64,000 bases of DNA from Rheinheimera soli (GCF_021290985.1 NZ_JAJOYU010000001.1:1-64000), one strand, 5' to 3'; numbered from the stretch's first letter, positions 19,901 through 28,501 are shown. Notes: a model not told the origin generated them from the sequence alone. Translations and numbers: made by a program.

Positions 19901-20684
19901 CAGTATGCAGCAAAATACGGATTTCACTCACCCAGTTATTCCAGGGCGCTTTTAACTCTGCCAGCTTTTGCTTACGCTGCGCTTTGACTTCAGGCAATAA
20001 CACGGCTGGTGTCGCAGGTTCAGTAAATAGCGACAGATGGCTGATTAGCGGCAGAATCTTTTTGCGCAAGGTTTCAGGGTTTTGCAGCTGTTGCCAGACG
20101 GTGGCTATATGCTCTTCCGCCAAGGGATAATAAAAATTACGCCAGTAATCCCGGATCACATCCAGCTGCAACTGCTCGACATCTGTCACCAGATTTTGTT
20201 CAAACAAATAGCCGCTCGAGAGCGCAAATTCAGCCAGTACTTTATTACACCAGCCGTGAATAGTAGAAATCGCTGCTTCATCCAGATACTGCACAGCCAG
20301 CTCCAGCTGATAAGCACAATGCGGCCACTGCTCAGGAGTAAACTCACTGCGCAGGCTTTGTAAAAAGGGATCCGCCTGCTCTTTATTTAAAGCGTCTGTC
20401 TGCTCACGAAAATAACGAGCAGCATCGGCTAAACGCTGGCCTATACGTTCGGTCAGCTCTTGTGTTGCTGCTTCGGTAAAAGTTACCACCAGAATATCGG
20501 GCGGTAATAAGGCTTTACTGGTGCCATGGCCCAATACCAAACGGAGATACAAAGCCGCTATGGTAAAGGTTTTGCCTGTACCCGCGCTGGCCTCAATCAA
20601 CTGACTGCCGGATAACGGGAAGGACAATAAATCCAGATTGGCGATACTTGGCTTGTCGGCGCTAAAGAGTTCGGTCTGGTTCAT
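16953..20684 (-). CDS. recB: Exodeoxyribonuclease V beta subunit RecB
   Basis: The 3'-5' UvrD-like helicase and the only nuclease of RecBCD, 1243 aa (E. coli 1180). Seen: Walker A EASAGTGKTFTIAAL near residue 33, Walker B ALIDEFQDTDPVQY, KIVTIHKSKGLEYPLVF, and the C-terminal nuclease signature GFIDLTL...YWVLDYKSN with its metal-binding Asp and catalytic DYK. The ATG at 20684 overlaps the recC stop (ATGA). Confidence 0.96.
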   Translation of the reverse strand: MNQTELFSADKPSIANLDLLSFPLSGSQLIEASAGTGKTFTIAALYLRLVLGHGTSKALLPPDILVVTFTEAATQELTERIGQRLADAARYFREQTDALNKEQADPFLQSLRSEFTPEQWPHCAYQLELAVQYLDEAAISTIHGWCNKVLAEFALSSGYLFEQNLVTDVEQLQLDVIRDYWRNFYYPLAEEHIATVWQQLQNPETLRKKILPLISHLSLFTEPATPAVLLPEVKAQRKQKLAELKAPWNNWVSEIRILLHTAIERKEVDGRKLQARYLDSWLAKLVAWITDADMVDPDLQTGQSRLTPEGLAEAFKGPVPHHPAFEAMAKLGDALAALPDPEQDLVLHAAFWFARRFHQLQLERSELGFDELLSRLQQALQKDEGGLLAERLRRKFPLALIDEFQDTDPVQYQLFDAIYQLNQNRSDCGILLIGDPKQAIYAFRGADIYSYLAAKQATAGRHFQLPKNFRSTNEMVSAVNHLFSYAEQRALGAFVLGRPDLLSFYPVEAAGRKEKFVVEQKPATALEFCIKESPDGKAFSKAACLAEMAQACAEQIAVFLTGSAAGNTGFVEKGQFTALKTSDIAVLVNNQQEANAIKKALAERALASVYLSDKGAVFESPVALDLLLWLRACAEPQREALVRSALSSWSLSLNYAELEQLLQDELRWEQELARFMAYQQLWQQQGVLVMLWQLIRDFAVAEFLQQQPSGERLLTDILHLAELLQQRSMELEGPAALIRYLAEHLAGQGDLAAEQQKLRLESDEALIKIVTIHKSKGLEYPLVFLPFIALARAVDANKGPVTYHQDGELTVVLQANEQQAQQAERERLAEDMRKLYVALTRARHYCWVGLMPVKEQSAIGYLLSDDALVSPVALPEQLSPLLKQLDIRLAENLSEQRTQVAVLDQAGELLPYAQMTRSVKELWWIASYSALLEQHQHDSKAAELFQELQQELAPEQLQEQVELTEPKAITLAQGFVRGSQAGTFLHDALEWGAVQGFDLLAQQPDLWQPGLTPLMQKYGLLQQLPEDRWQIRYWAEQQAPYPETDHLADAILPLQQWLTELIQTQLWRNNKTSLSSLTQGSYRAELEFWLAVQHCSSAQLDALVQQYLWPELPRPALRTTQLQGMLKGFIDLTLEQDGRYWVLDYKSNYIADGQYDNPALTQQMLAHRYDVQAALYAVAIHRLLQSRLAGYQASEHLGGALYWFLRGVATNKGVLAVDIPLELVNKLDALLQGQLVAKELANV

Positions 20685-23600
20685 GCTGACACCTCGCTGT
20701 AGCTCACCGCGATTAATGGCCCATATAAAGCGCTGGCGTTATCTGCTAACTGACCCTTTTGCCAAAGCGCCTCAAACTGCGCAAAAGCGCGTTGTAAATA
20801 AGGGCTACGTTGCAGGGCTCCTGCGTTAAAGTCATCGCCCACGTACACACGCTCCAGCTTCGTCTGCAGTTTGTCATCCAAAGCTGCGCCTTTTTCCAGC
20901 TGTTTTACCAGTTCGACACCTACATTAAACTCCAGCGCTAAAGGTTCTGATAAGCCTTGTTGCATTAGCTGTAAAATCTGCCCCAGTTGCTGTTCTGCCT
21001 GTTGTTTTTCAATAGGTTGCAGCACTAACTGCCCCACTCGGGACAGCACATAAAGCCTAAGCGGCACGCCGCTGGCACAGCATAAAAGCAGCTTCAGATA
21101 AGGCGCAACTAAATGCCGCCAGTGGATGCTTCGGTCTTTAATCAGGGCTACCGGCAACAGCTCGGCATAGGCCAAAGCTGAGTTGTCCGCACTTCGCCTA
21201 AAACCTGTTAAATGCTCAACCAGCTCACCCTGCTGACAAACAAAACGCAGCGGATAAAAACTAGCATCGGCCGTTGGAAAAGCGCTTAAAAAATCCTGAT
21301 AGCCAGCGGCTAGCTCTTCAAGCCCTGCCACCAAATCCTGTTGCATTAATGCAGCGCCTGAACCCACAGCCAAGCGGCCTTGCAAGCGGAATAATTCCAG
21401 CTGCTGTTCCGTCTGTTGTTGCCAGTTTTGGCTTTGTTCTTTTTGCTCAATAGAACGTTTTAACTCCGCCACCAGCTGCTGCTGCATTTGCCAGCGCTCG
21501 AGCGGATCCAAAGCAAAAACTTCATCGTTAATACTGGCCAGTTCCGGCAATTCCAGCCGTACTTTTAAGCGTTCATTAAAAAAGAACCGCACCGGCTCAC
21601 GCATAAAATCGCTGGCTTGTTTTAAAGTCCAGTGTAAATCGTGAAGTACTTCAAGTGCCTCGCCCTGCTCTACCGCTGCGGCTTTTTGATGCAAGCTGGC
21701 CCATTCCTGCTGATAGCTAACAAGGCCTGCTCCTGCCTCACGGTAACGGCGGCTAAACGGCTGTAAGGGGTGCTCAACAGTGATTTGCTCCAACAGTTTG
21801 GAGCCATCAGCCATAGCCCAGCCTGTAGACAAATGATCACGCAGCTGACTGACCAACACAGAAGGTGCGCGCGCGCTGTTATCAAAGACGCTAAAACCTA
21901 CCCAACTGATATAAAACTGCTGGCGGGCCGACAATAAAGCTTCGAGTAATAAATAGCGGTCATCATCACGGCGTGAACGGTCGCCACTGCGATAATCCAG
22001 CGCCATTAAGTCGAAGTCCTGCCGCTGCTGCACCCGTGGATAAGCGCCATCGTTCATACCGAGCAAACAAATCACCGCAAAAGGAATAGAGCGCATCGGC
22101 AGCAAGGTGGCGAAATTAACACGACCACTAAAAAACTTCTGCTGCAAACCACCAGCCTGCATCGGCTCTAACAAAGCCTGACGGGCAATTTGTAAACTTA
22201 ATTCTTCTTTAAGTTCAGCGCCTGTGGTGTTGTCGAGCCAACTTTGCAGTTGCTGTTGTAATTGCTGCACGAGCTGCTGACTTTCCAGCTCATCGGGTGC
22301 AAAAAAGTCTTGTAGCAGCTGAGTAAAGAGCAAATGCCAGTCATCTGGGCTGCGCTTTAGGGGAAGTTGTTGCCATAACTCGTTAATTTTTTGCAGCAGC
22401 ACCAGCACAGGGCCAAGTTCGGCTGCTTCTAATCCTGCCACATCAGCATAAGGCGCAATGCCTTGCCATGGTGCTGTATCACCCGCCACATACCCCAGCA
22501 GCATACGACGAATACCAAAAAGCCAGCTGTTTTGCTCAAAACCATGCTGTAAACCCAGCTGCTGACGGTGTTGTTGGTCAAGCCCCCAACGAATACCAGC
22601 CCCTTCAATCCACTGCTTAATCTTGGGCAAAGCTGCTGCTTTTAAGCCAAAACGTTGCTGCAAGGCACTGATATCCAGCATATCGAATACGGTGCTGGCG
22701 TTTAAGCGTTGCTGCTCCGGGCTTAACAGCACTTCTAAAGCCTGCAATAACGGTTGCTGTTTTTTGCTGTTTTGATCGGAAATACTGTAAGGGATATAGC
22801 GCAAATCGCCCATCGGCACTTTGCCAAACACAGCTTCAATTAAAGGCGCGTACAAATTAATGTCCGGCACCATCACCATCACATCTTTAGCACCCAGCTC
22901 GGGGTTTTCGGCAAAGAGCCTCAGCAGGTGATCATGCAGAATTTCTACTTCGCGAAGTGGACTATGGGCTTTTTGAAAACTAATGCTGCGCGCCGCTTCA
23001 GCTGTTAAGGCTGGCCACTGGCTTTGGGTTTCTGTGATGGATCGCAGCTGCAAAATATCGTCCTGCAACTGACCTAATAAATGGCTGGTATTGGGCGATT
23101 CAAATAAATCGACTTTTTGATGAGCAAACAGCTCTTTATGGGCAGCAGTTTCATCAAACTGATCCAGCAAGCGAATATAATCCCGCCCCTGTTTTCCCCA
23201 GGCGGCCAGCAAAGGCTGCGCCTGGCCTGATAACTGCTCGGCACTGGCAAAAGGTAAAAAACCGGCCTTCTCCGGCTGGCGTCTTTGCGCTGCTTTTACT
23301 TTGTCTTTTTCGGCAATAATATCAGCCCAATACAACTGACAAGGGTTCAGCACCGCCAATAAAATCTGACAATAAGGCGCGAGAGCTGACAGCACTTCCA
23401 GCATTTGTTGCGGCAAAGACGAGATACCAAAAATTATCACACGGCGTGGTAAATTTTTCGGCGCTTTTGTCCAGCTTTTTACTTGCTGTAAAAAGGCCTG
23501 ATGCAAGGAAAACCGGCTTTGTTGCTGCTGTTCTGCTGGCAACTCTGCCAAAATCGCCTGCCAGAGTTTGGCTTGCCACAGCTGATCATCCGGCATCACT

Positions 23601-24139
23601 TTCGCATCGCCATCCATTTGCGCCAGGCGATAAAGCCCTTTAGCCCAATCAGCCAACCAGTCGGCACGGTACACCTGATACTGGTCAAATAAATCCGCCA
23701 GTTTCAGCGCCAATTGTGAGCGTTTTTGCTGATCTTTATCGTCACTGATAAAACGGCGCAGCAGCTCAAATTCATCTTGTGTGACTAAAGCAGGCAATAA
23801 ACGGAAAATACGCCAGCGTAAACTGTCTTTACTAAAGACCGATAAATCAGGTAGTTGCTGCTCTGGCAGCGCCAGTTGATACATGCTCCAGATAAAACGG
23901 CCCGGCAACTGCACCTGCATAGCGGCAGCTATGCCCAAACCACGCTCATAGGGATCGGCTTCGTCTGGGGACGCAGCAAAAGCCAGTTTCAGCCACTGCG
24001 CTATACCATTACTTTGCACCAGCACCTGCTCAAGCTCTAAGGGCGAAAGCGGATAACGCTGACAAAACTGCACCAGAAGCGAGCGCAGCTGCTCCAGCTG
24101 ATTGGAATGGATCACTAAAAAACCAGGCTCAAGTGCCAA
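20681..24139 (-). CDS. recC: Exodeoxyribonuclease V gamma subunit RecC
   Basis: The Chi-recognition subunit of RecBCD, 1152 aa (E. coli 1122). Family stretches include VIHSNQLEQLRSLL at the N-terminus (compare YHSNRLDVLEAL in E. coli), VLVQSNGIAQWLKL, MVMVPDINLYAPLIEAVFG and LLGMNDGAYPR. The frame opens with a TTG at 24139, about 10 nt after GGAG; no ATG exists near the conserved N-terminus, so a TTG (or internal GTG at codon 9) start is real. recC-recB-recD are directly contiguous, without the ptrA found between recC and recB in E. coli. Confidence 0.95.
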   Translation of the reverse strand: MALEPGFLVIHSNQLEQLRSLLVQFCQRYPLSPLELEQVLVQSNGIAQWLKLAFAASPDEADPYERGLGIAAAMQVQLPGRFIWSMYQLALPEQQLPDLSVFSKDSLRWRIFRLLPALVTQDEFELLRRFISDDKDQQKRSQLALKLADLFDQYQVYRADWLADWAKGLYRLAQMDGDAKVMPDDQLWQAKLWQAILAELPAEQQQQSRFSLHQAFLQQVKSWTKAPKNLPRRVIIFGISSLPQQMLEVLSALAPYCQILLAVLNPCQLYWADIIAEKDKVKAAQRRQPEKAGFLPFASAEQLSGQAQPLLAAWGKQGRDYIRLLDQFDETAAHKELFAHQKVDLFESPNTSHLLGQLQDDILQLRSITETQSQWPALTAEAARSISFQKAHSPLREVEILHDHLLRLFAENPELGAKDVMVMVPDINLYAPLIEAVFGKVPMGDLRYIPYSISDQNSKKQQPLLQALEVLLSPEQQRLNASTVFDMLDISALQQRFGLKAAALPKIKQWIEGAGIRWGLDQQHRQQLGLQHGFEQNSWLFGIRRMLLGYVAGDTAPWQGIAPYADVAGLEAAELGPVLVLLQKINELWQQLPLKRSPDDWHLLFTQLLQDFFAPDELESQQLVQQLQQQLQSWLDNTTGAELKEELSLQIARQALLEPMQAGGLQQKFFSGRVNFATLLPMRSIPFAVICLLGMNDGAYPRVQQRQDFDLMALDYRSGDRSRRDDDRYLLLEALLSARQQFYISWVGFSVFDNSARAPSVLVSQLRDHLSTGWAMADGSKLLEQITVEHPLQPFSRRYREAGAGLVSYQQEWASLHQKAAAVEQGEALEVLHDLHWTLKQASDFMREPVRFFFNERLKVRLELPELASINDEVFALDPLERWQMQQQLVAELKRSIEQKEQSQNWQQQTEQQLELFRLQGRLAVGSGAALMQQDLVAGLEELAAGYQDFLSAFPTADASFYPLRFVCQQGELVEHLTGFRRSADNSALAYAELLPVALIKDRSIHWRHLVAPYLKLLLCCASGVPLRLYVLSRVGQLVLQPIEKQQAEQQLGQILQLMQQGLSEPLALEFNVGVELVKQLEKGAALDDKLQTKLERVYVGDDFNAGALQRSPYLQRAFAQFEALWQKGQLADNASALYGPLIAVSYSEVSA

Positions 24140-24385
24140 TGCGACAGTACTCCGTTAGTCTTTATTCGTTTGCTGTTTAAGCTATAAAACTGATTTTGCC
24201 ACAGTGAGTTGCATACGCCTATTGGGTTTTGTTGGAAATCTGGGGTTGTCGCAGGAACAGCTTATCCTAACAACGATAACAAGGTTAGGTTGCCAAGAAC
24301 AACCTGAGGTAAACAGAAGGCAGCTATCCCTTAAGATTCGAACTTATTGAGGCATTAAGCCATAAGCAGCCAAATAGCTTTTCGC

Positions 24386-25150
24386 CTACTTAATTTTCAC
24401 ATCTAAACCAAATGACAATAAGGTTCCCACCAATGTTGTGATCACCACCGATACCAATGATCCAATCAACACATACTCAGTCATGCTTCGGTCGTTTGTT
24501 TTGTTCAATTCACCAAATCTAAATATTGACTTGGCTGCCAATACGAATCCCACTGCTTCATAACTGCCCACAAGGGTAAAAGTCAGTATTAACAAGCGTT
24601 CTAAATAACCAATTAACTCACCACCAGCGACAATACCACTGACTTGAGTAGTGTCGTCTCCAGCGCTACCTGATAGTGGATACTTTTTTAAGATGCTGGC
24701 AATCACAATTGATGTTGGTTTGAGAATGAGAAGGTAACCAAAAAGCAGCATCACTGCATCAGGGAAGTTTTCATGTTTTAGCACTGCCTCAATAGTTACA
24801 CTGTCTGCTATATGAAAAGCAATGACCGCTAATATCAACAGATGCAAAGTCTGGTCAATAACAAAATAGGAAAATGTCTCACCACGTGGTGTACTTACTT
24901 TCCACAGATCGATAATAAAATGACTTACTGCAACTATAACAACCACGCAAGCAGCGGTGCGCCAATCAACAGCTAAGATCACTGCAGGAATTAATGAAGC
25001 AAAGCCATGTAGTAGTGAGTGAAGGTATAACTCAGGTGAGCGATAAGTGTTCGCTTTTTTGGCTTCGACCCATAGCTTTGGCTGCAAGTAAAAGTCGCAG
25101 ATGATGTGCATCAGCATGAAGGGTATTAGAACACTCAAAAAATCAGACAT
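24386..25150 (-). CDS. DUF3307 membrane protein
   Basis: A 254-aa protein with about six hydrophobic segments, matching DUF3307. The N-terminus has LMHIICDFYLQPKLWVEAK, whose His and Asp recur in the family, and later LYLHSLLHGFASLIPA and VSHFIIDLWK. The function of the family is not established. Its ATG overlaps the satD stop by 8 nt, so translation is coupled; DUF3307 genes commonly pair with satD. The pair is probably controlled by the palindrome array at 25826-25954. Confidence 0.8.
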   Translation of the reverse strand: MSDFLSVLIPFMLMHIICDFYLQPKLWVEAKKANTYRSPELYLHSLLHGFASLIPAVILAVDWRTAACVVVIVAVSHFIIDLWKVSTPRGETFSYFVIDQTLHLLILAVIAFHIADSVTIEAVLKHENFPDAVMLLFGYLLILKPTSIVIASILKKYPLSGSAGDDTTQVSGIVAGGELIGYLERLLILTFTLVGSYEAVGFVLAAKSIFRFGELNKTNDRSMTEYVLIGSLVSVVITTLVGTLLSFGLDVKIK

Positions 25151-25793
25151 AGGTGAGCCCCGCCACCTGGTTAATAAACCGCAAATTCAGTTCACTGATC
25201 AGCGGCCAACCTGAAGCTTTAAGTGACTTACTCGCAGTGGCAGTAGCGACATCAAGCCTTTCTGCTAACTCATTAATCGACAACCCTTCGTTTGATTGGA
25301 GCATCGGAAGCATGACTTCACATTGGCGCGAGGTTAATTCAGTGAGTTGTCTGTCAAGATACTTAAAGAGCAAATCAAAGTGTTCAGTGAGCTCAAAGCG
25401 GTCAGAGTTAAAAACCAACTTGTCGCTCTTCAAGGCTTTTAATCCACGCCCGGAAAGAACAAATGCTTTCCCCATTGATTCCGAGACCGACTCACGCAGA
25501 TCTGCATTAGAAGCAATAGCAAAGCTAATGCGACTATCAAATTCTTTGCCAAGCGCTTTAATACCAATTCGATAAATGATGGTGTATCTCAGAGCGCATT
25601 CAATATCATGTACCACGGACTGAAACTCATCACCACGCTCAATACTGTGCGCATTTGATGAATGCCCTACGCTGATCCATGTTTGAATATCTTTGATTCG
25701 TTTAAGTAGTTTTTCAAACTGCTCAGAGGTTAACTTAGTTGAGTTGACAATGTCGCCGCTGATCACTGCGATAGGTTTATGGCTAATCTCCAC
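25143..25793 (-). CDS. satD: SatD family protein with C-terminal winged helix
   Basis: A 216-aa SatD-family protein: PIAVISGDIVNSTKL at the N-terminus, SIERGDEFQSVV, and ISFAIASNADLRESVSESMG, resembling a nucleotide-cyclase-like core. The C-terminal ~60 residues form a helix-turn-helix (LTSRQCEVMLPML, LSINELAERLDVATATASKSL), as expected of a DNA-binding regulator. The GTG at 25793 is chosen because AAGGAG lies 7 nt upstream; an upstream TTG at 25823 has none. Immediately upstream are five regularly spaced 18-bp palindromes, likely operators for this protein (inference). SatD was named for acid tolerance in Streptococcus mutans; its role here is unknown. Confidence 0.8.
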   Translation of the reverse strand: MEISHKPIAVISGDIVNSTKLTSEQFEKLLKRIKDIQTWISVGHSSNAHSIERGDEFQSVVHDIECALRYTIIYRIGIKALGKEFDSRISFAIASNADLRESVSESMGKAFVLSGRGLKALKSDKLVFNSDRFELTEHFDLLFKYLDRQLTELTSRQCEVMLPMLQSNEGLSINELAERLDVATATASKSLKASGWPLISELNLRFINQVAGLTYV

Positions 25794-25825
25794 ATTAAAA
25801 CTCCTTTTTACATCCAGATACAAAT

Positions 25826-25954
25826 TTAGCCATTTTTAGCTAAAAAATCAAATTTAGCCATTATTGGCTAATTATGGGAATTAAGCGGTTTTAGCTAAAA
25901 ATAGGGGGTTAGCCTTTTTTGGCTAAAAATAGAGAATTAGCTGTTTATGGCTAA
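25826..25954. promoter_or_regulatory. Operator-like array of five 18-bp palindromes upstream of satD
   Basis: Copies at 25826-25843, 25854-25871, 25881-25898, 25909-25926 and 25937-25954. The second reads TTAGCCATTATTGGCTAA; consensus about TTAGCYNTTTWTRGCTAA. The third copy is degenerate on its left half. Starts are 28, 27, 28 and 28 nt apart, leaving 9-10 nt gaps. A further half-site TTTATGGCTAA at 25776-25786 lies inside the satD start region. The regular phasing suggests cooperative binding of a dimeric regulator, most simply SatD. Confidence 0.75.
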
Positions 25955-25979
25955 GCCTACTCCTTTAGCATTAGCCACT

Positions 25980-26007
25980 TTGCACTACCGCTTTGCGGCG
26001 AGTGCAA
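25980..26007. repeat. REP-like palindrome, copy 1
   Basis: A 28-bp interrupted palindrome with TTGCACT / AGTGCAA outer arms and CCGC-TTT-GCGG inner stem. A second copy with three mismatches is at 27067-27094, on the other side of the methyltransferase gene. Confidence 0.6.
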
Positions 26008-26071
26008 CCTGCGTCAAGCACAACCTACAAATCATCGAACCTAAGTCAGCCAAGCAACCACAAAAACCCTA

Positions 26072-26899
26072 CTACTCCTTCGGCTTTCTAAACTTCAGCA
26101 CCATTTGGTTTACTTCACCAATAGCAAGATGCTTAGCTTTTTCTTCTTCAGTTCCGGCTAAAGTAGGCGGTAAAGACCAGATTCCTGATGGGTGATCGGC
26201 TGTGTCTTTTGGGTTGAGTAGCATATCGTTACTTGCTTCGAAGCTAAATCCGGCTTCTTTGGCCAGTTTTAACCATAACTGCTCTGGCACATAACCGGTT
26301 TTTTTCCAGTCTGTATTGAGTAAATTGTCTGGCAAACGCGGCGCTACTACACCTAATACACCTCCAGGTTTCAGCGCTTTATAAAAGTTGTCTAACGCAT
26401 GTTTTAACGAAGTTTCGCCGTCAAATAAATAGAGCTGATTGCGGATAGACAGCACTACATCGACGCTGCCTGCTGGCGCTATGGCGATATCCGCCAAAGG
26501 CGCAAAGTCGGTCACTGTGACACTTTTGTAGATGGGGTGCGATGCAAGTTTTGCTTTGTATTCTGCGCGGCCTTTTTCCATATAGGCAGCGCTTAGAAAG
26601 GTGAACTTATCGGAATAATGGGCGGCGTAGAGTTTGCCCTTTTCGACCAGTAGCGGCGCTAAAATTTCGGTATACCAACCAGAACCAGGCCAGACTTCGA
26701 CTACAGTGCTTTGTGGTGTCACTTCAAAAAACGCTAATGTCTGTTCGGGTTTTCTTGCAACGTCGCGTTTTTTATTTTCTGCTGTGCGGGCTTCATGTTG
26801 CAAAGCCTTACTGATACTGATGCCAGCATCAACAGTGGTGGCAAAACTGTTTTGACTGAGCAGCAGAAACACAGTCACACCTAATACTTTAGCTAGCAT
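26072..26899 (-). CDS. Secreted class I SAM-methyltransferase-like protein (COG4798 type)
   Basis: A 275-aa protein with a signal peptide (MLAKVLGVTVFLLLSQNSFA) followed by a methyltransferase-like Rossmann domain: VVEVWPGSGWYTEILAPLL is motif I, and KALKPGGVLGVVAPR is the post-III motif. A periplasmic SAM-dependent enzyme would be surprising because SAM is cytosolic, yet this family (COG4798) consistently carries export signals. The ATG at 26899 is preferred because AGGA is 7 nt upstream; the TTG at 26905 is too close to it. Downstream of, but separated by a hairpin from, the hydrolase gene. Confidence 0.8.
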   Translation of the reverse strand: MLAKVLGVTVFLLLSQNSFATTVDAGISISKALQHEARTAENKKRDVARKPEQTLAFFEVTPQSTVVEVWPGSGWYTEILAPLLVEKGKLYAAHYSDKFTFLSAAYMEKGRAEYKAKLASHPIYKSVTVTDFAPLADIAIAPAGSVDVVLSIRNQLYLFDGETSLKHALDNFYKALKPGGVLGVVAPRLPDNLLNTDWKKTGYVPEQLWLKLAKEAGFSFEASNDMLLNPKDTADHPSGIWSLPPTLAGTEEEKAKHLAIGEVNQMVLKFRKPKE

Positions 26900-27011
26900 A
26901 TCCAATTCCTTTTACCCTTTATTTTTGTCAACAAGCTCTGAATAAAAGGTAAAGGTATTTCGTTGTTTTTGAAAGCTATTTAACTGCAAAAGGCTAACAA
27001 AGCTCAGCATT

Positions 27012-27055
27012 AATCTGTCGAGGCACAGCAGCCCTGCCCTGTGGCCCGACAGATT
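27012..27055. other. Long hairpin downstream of the hydrolase gene
   Basis: AATCTGTCG and CGACAGATT arms 26 nt apart enclose a second, imperfect stem (GGCACAG / CTGTGGCC). It could terminate hydrolase transcription, but no T-run follows on the minus strand. Confidence 0.4.
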
Positions 27056-27066
27056 TTAACGTCCTG

Positions 27067-27094
27067 TTGCACTGCCGCTTTGCGACCAGTGCAA
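27067..27094. repeat. REP-like palindrome, copy 2
   Basis: A 28-bp palindrome matching 25 of 28 positions of the copy at 25980-26007, with the same outer arms TTGCACT / AGTGCAA. It lies just past the stop codon of the hydrolase gene. Confidence 0.6.
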
Positions 27095-27095
27095 G

Positions 27096-28457
27096 CTACT
27101 TTTGTAACTGATACTGCCAGGACAAGCCTGTGTCATAACGTGCTGGAAAACCTAACCAACCGCTGCTGTTTTCCGTCGCTTTAGCGGCGGCATCGTTAGG
27201 AGTTGGTGCTAATTTCAAGTACTCACATTGCGCGCTGATGGCTTTAACATGGCAGTCCAGCATCGCCAACGCAAAATGTTTATTGATGTCGTTGATGCTT
27301 TGCGCCGACCAGCTGGCGTCGTGGTAATGACCAAAGTCCATTTTGTTTTGCCGTGCAACAGCAGGAGCCGGATGAGGGGCAATATTGTGACGGGCATTGT
27401 GATAGGTCAGCATATATTTACTGTTACTGCCTTGGCGGCCCGTTTGGTTATACAGCCACTGCATGCCTTCATAACCTGACACATCATCCTGATCACCAGC
27501 AAAGTACAGCATAGGCACTTTAATAGCAGCCAGCGCATCGGCTGAAAACAACTTATGCTGACCTCCCCATGGCGCTATGGCGATAGCCGCTTTCCAGGCT
27601 GGGTCTACTTTTAGCTGGTCCAAAGTTTTAGGGTATTGCCCACCAGCGCAACTATTCAGCAATTGCTTTAATGCCGCGTTAGTTGCCTGATCTTTACTGC
27701 CGGTAAAAGCCTGCACACTTTGCTCGGTAAAGTTAAAGCAGCCACCTACTGTATTGATAGCGCCATAACCGCCCATTGAGTAACCAATCACAGCTGCTGC
27801 ATCAGTATTGATCACACCTTCTAACGCCTTTGGATGCTCGCGAAAGTAAGACAATACAAACTGCTGATCACGGGAGCGATGGTACAAAGTAGCAGGAAAA
27901 CCAGCATAAGGCGCTTTGATGGCATCCACTTCGGCATTGGTCGATTGTGGGTGGTCAATAGCGGCCACCACATAACCGTGTGAGGCTAAATGCTCGGCCA
28001 GATAAAACATCAAGGTTCTGTAACCCACATAACCATGCGACAACACCACCAGCGGGTAGTTTTGCCCGGTTTTGGCTTTGGCGTCCCGCAGTGCATTGGC
28101 CTGAATACTAAAAGGCTGATGGCTTTTGGTGACATTGTCATAAGTCGCTTGCGGCGCTAAAGCACCAGTTGGCAGAGTTTTTTCTGCCGGGTACCACAGC
28201 TCCAGCAGCATTTCACGGTCTTGTTTTTGTTGGGTCAACAGGTTTAATTGCGCCGGGTTGGTGATACCTAAACTAGTCACACCTACCCTATGTTCACCTG
28301 TCGCAGCCAGTTGCGGTTGCATTTGTGCAGGTTGTGGCTGGTACAACTGCTCCGCGGCTGTTATAGCAACAGTATTCGCAGTGGCATGGCCAGACAACAA
28401 GCTGCCGCCAGTGATGGATAACGCTAAGGTTAAAAAGGATATAGGAAAGAGGCGCAT
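27096..28457 (-). CDS. Secreted alpha/beta hydrolase (PAF-acetylhydrolase/dienelactone hydrolase-like)
   Basis: A 453-aa exported esterase-like enzyme. It has a signal peptide to about residue 27 (TGGSLLSGHATA), LVVLSHGYVGYRT (oxyanion region), the nucleophile elbow GYSMGG with Ser227, the probable acid in YFAGDQDDVSGYEG, and the probable histidine in NARHNIAPHP. The ATG is preceded by AAGGAG. It follows the TonB-dependent receptor gene after a terminator-like hairpin, so the two may be related in function (uptake and hydrolysis of an ester or lipid), but that is inference. Confidence 0.82.
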   Translation of the reverse strand: MRLFPISFLTLALSITGGSLLSGHATANTVAITAAEQLYQPQPAQMQPQLAATGEHRVGVTSLGITNPAQLNLLTQQKQDREMLLELWYPAEKTLPTGALAPQATYDNVTKSHQPFSIQANALRDAKAKTGQNYPLVVLSHGYVGYRTLMFYLAEHLASHGYVVAAIDHPQSTNAEVDAIKAPYAGFPATLYHRSRDQQFVLSYFREHPKALEGVINTDAAAVIGYSMGGYGAINTVGGCFNFTEQSVQAFTGSKDQATNAALKQLLNSCAGGQYPKTLDQLKVDPAWKAAIAIAPWGGQHKLFSADALAAIKVPMLYFAGDQDDVSGYEGMQWLYNQTGRQGSNSKYMLTYHNARHNIAPHPAPAVARQNKMDFGHYHDASWSAQSINDINKHFALAMLDCHVKAISAQCEYLKLAPTPNDAAAKATENSSGWLGFPARYDTGLSWQYQLQK

Positions 28458-28501
28458 TTAAGGCTCCTTAAAAAATCACAGAGTGTCTGAGTCAGAAAGA
28501 A

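Noticed and set aside
24140-24385. Possible small gene between recC and the DUF3307 gene
   Set aside because: No frame with a start and ribosome binding site; also no convincing SOS box before recC (a CTG...CAG pair there has a 9-nt, not 10-nt, spacer).
25153-25575. A 140-codon frame opposite satD
   Set aside because: Antisense to a clearly conserved gene; Ser/Leu-rich product typical of a shadow frame.
25826-25954. CRISPR array or plasmid origin
   Set aside because: Repeats are palindromic 18-mers with 9-10 nt gaps, too short for spacers; no replication initiator gene is adjacent.
25947-26195. An 82-codon frame starting in the palindrome array
   Set aside because: No ribosome binding site and the end lies antisense in the methyltransferase gene.
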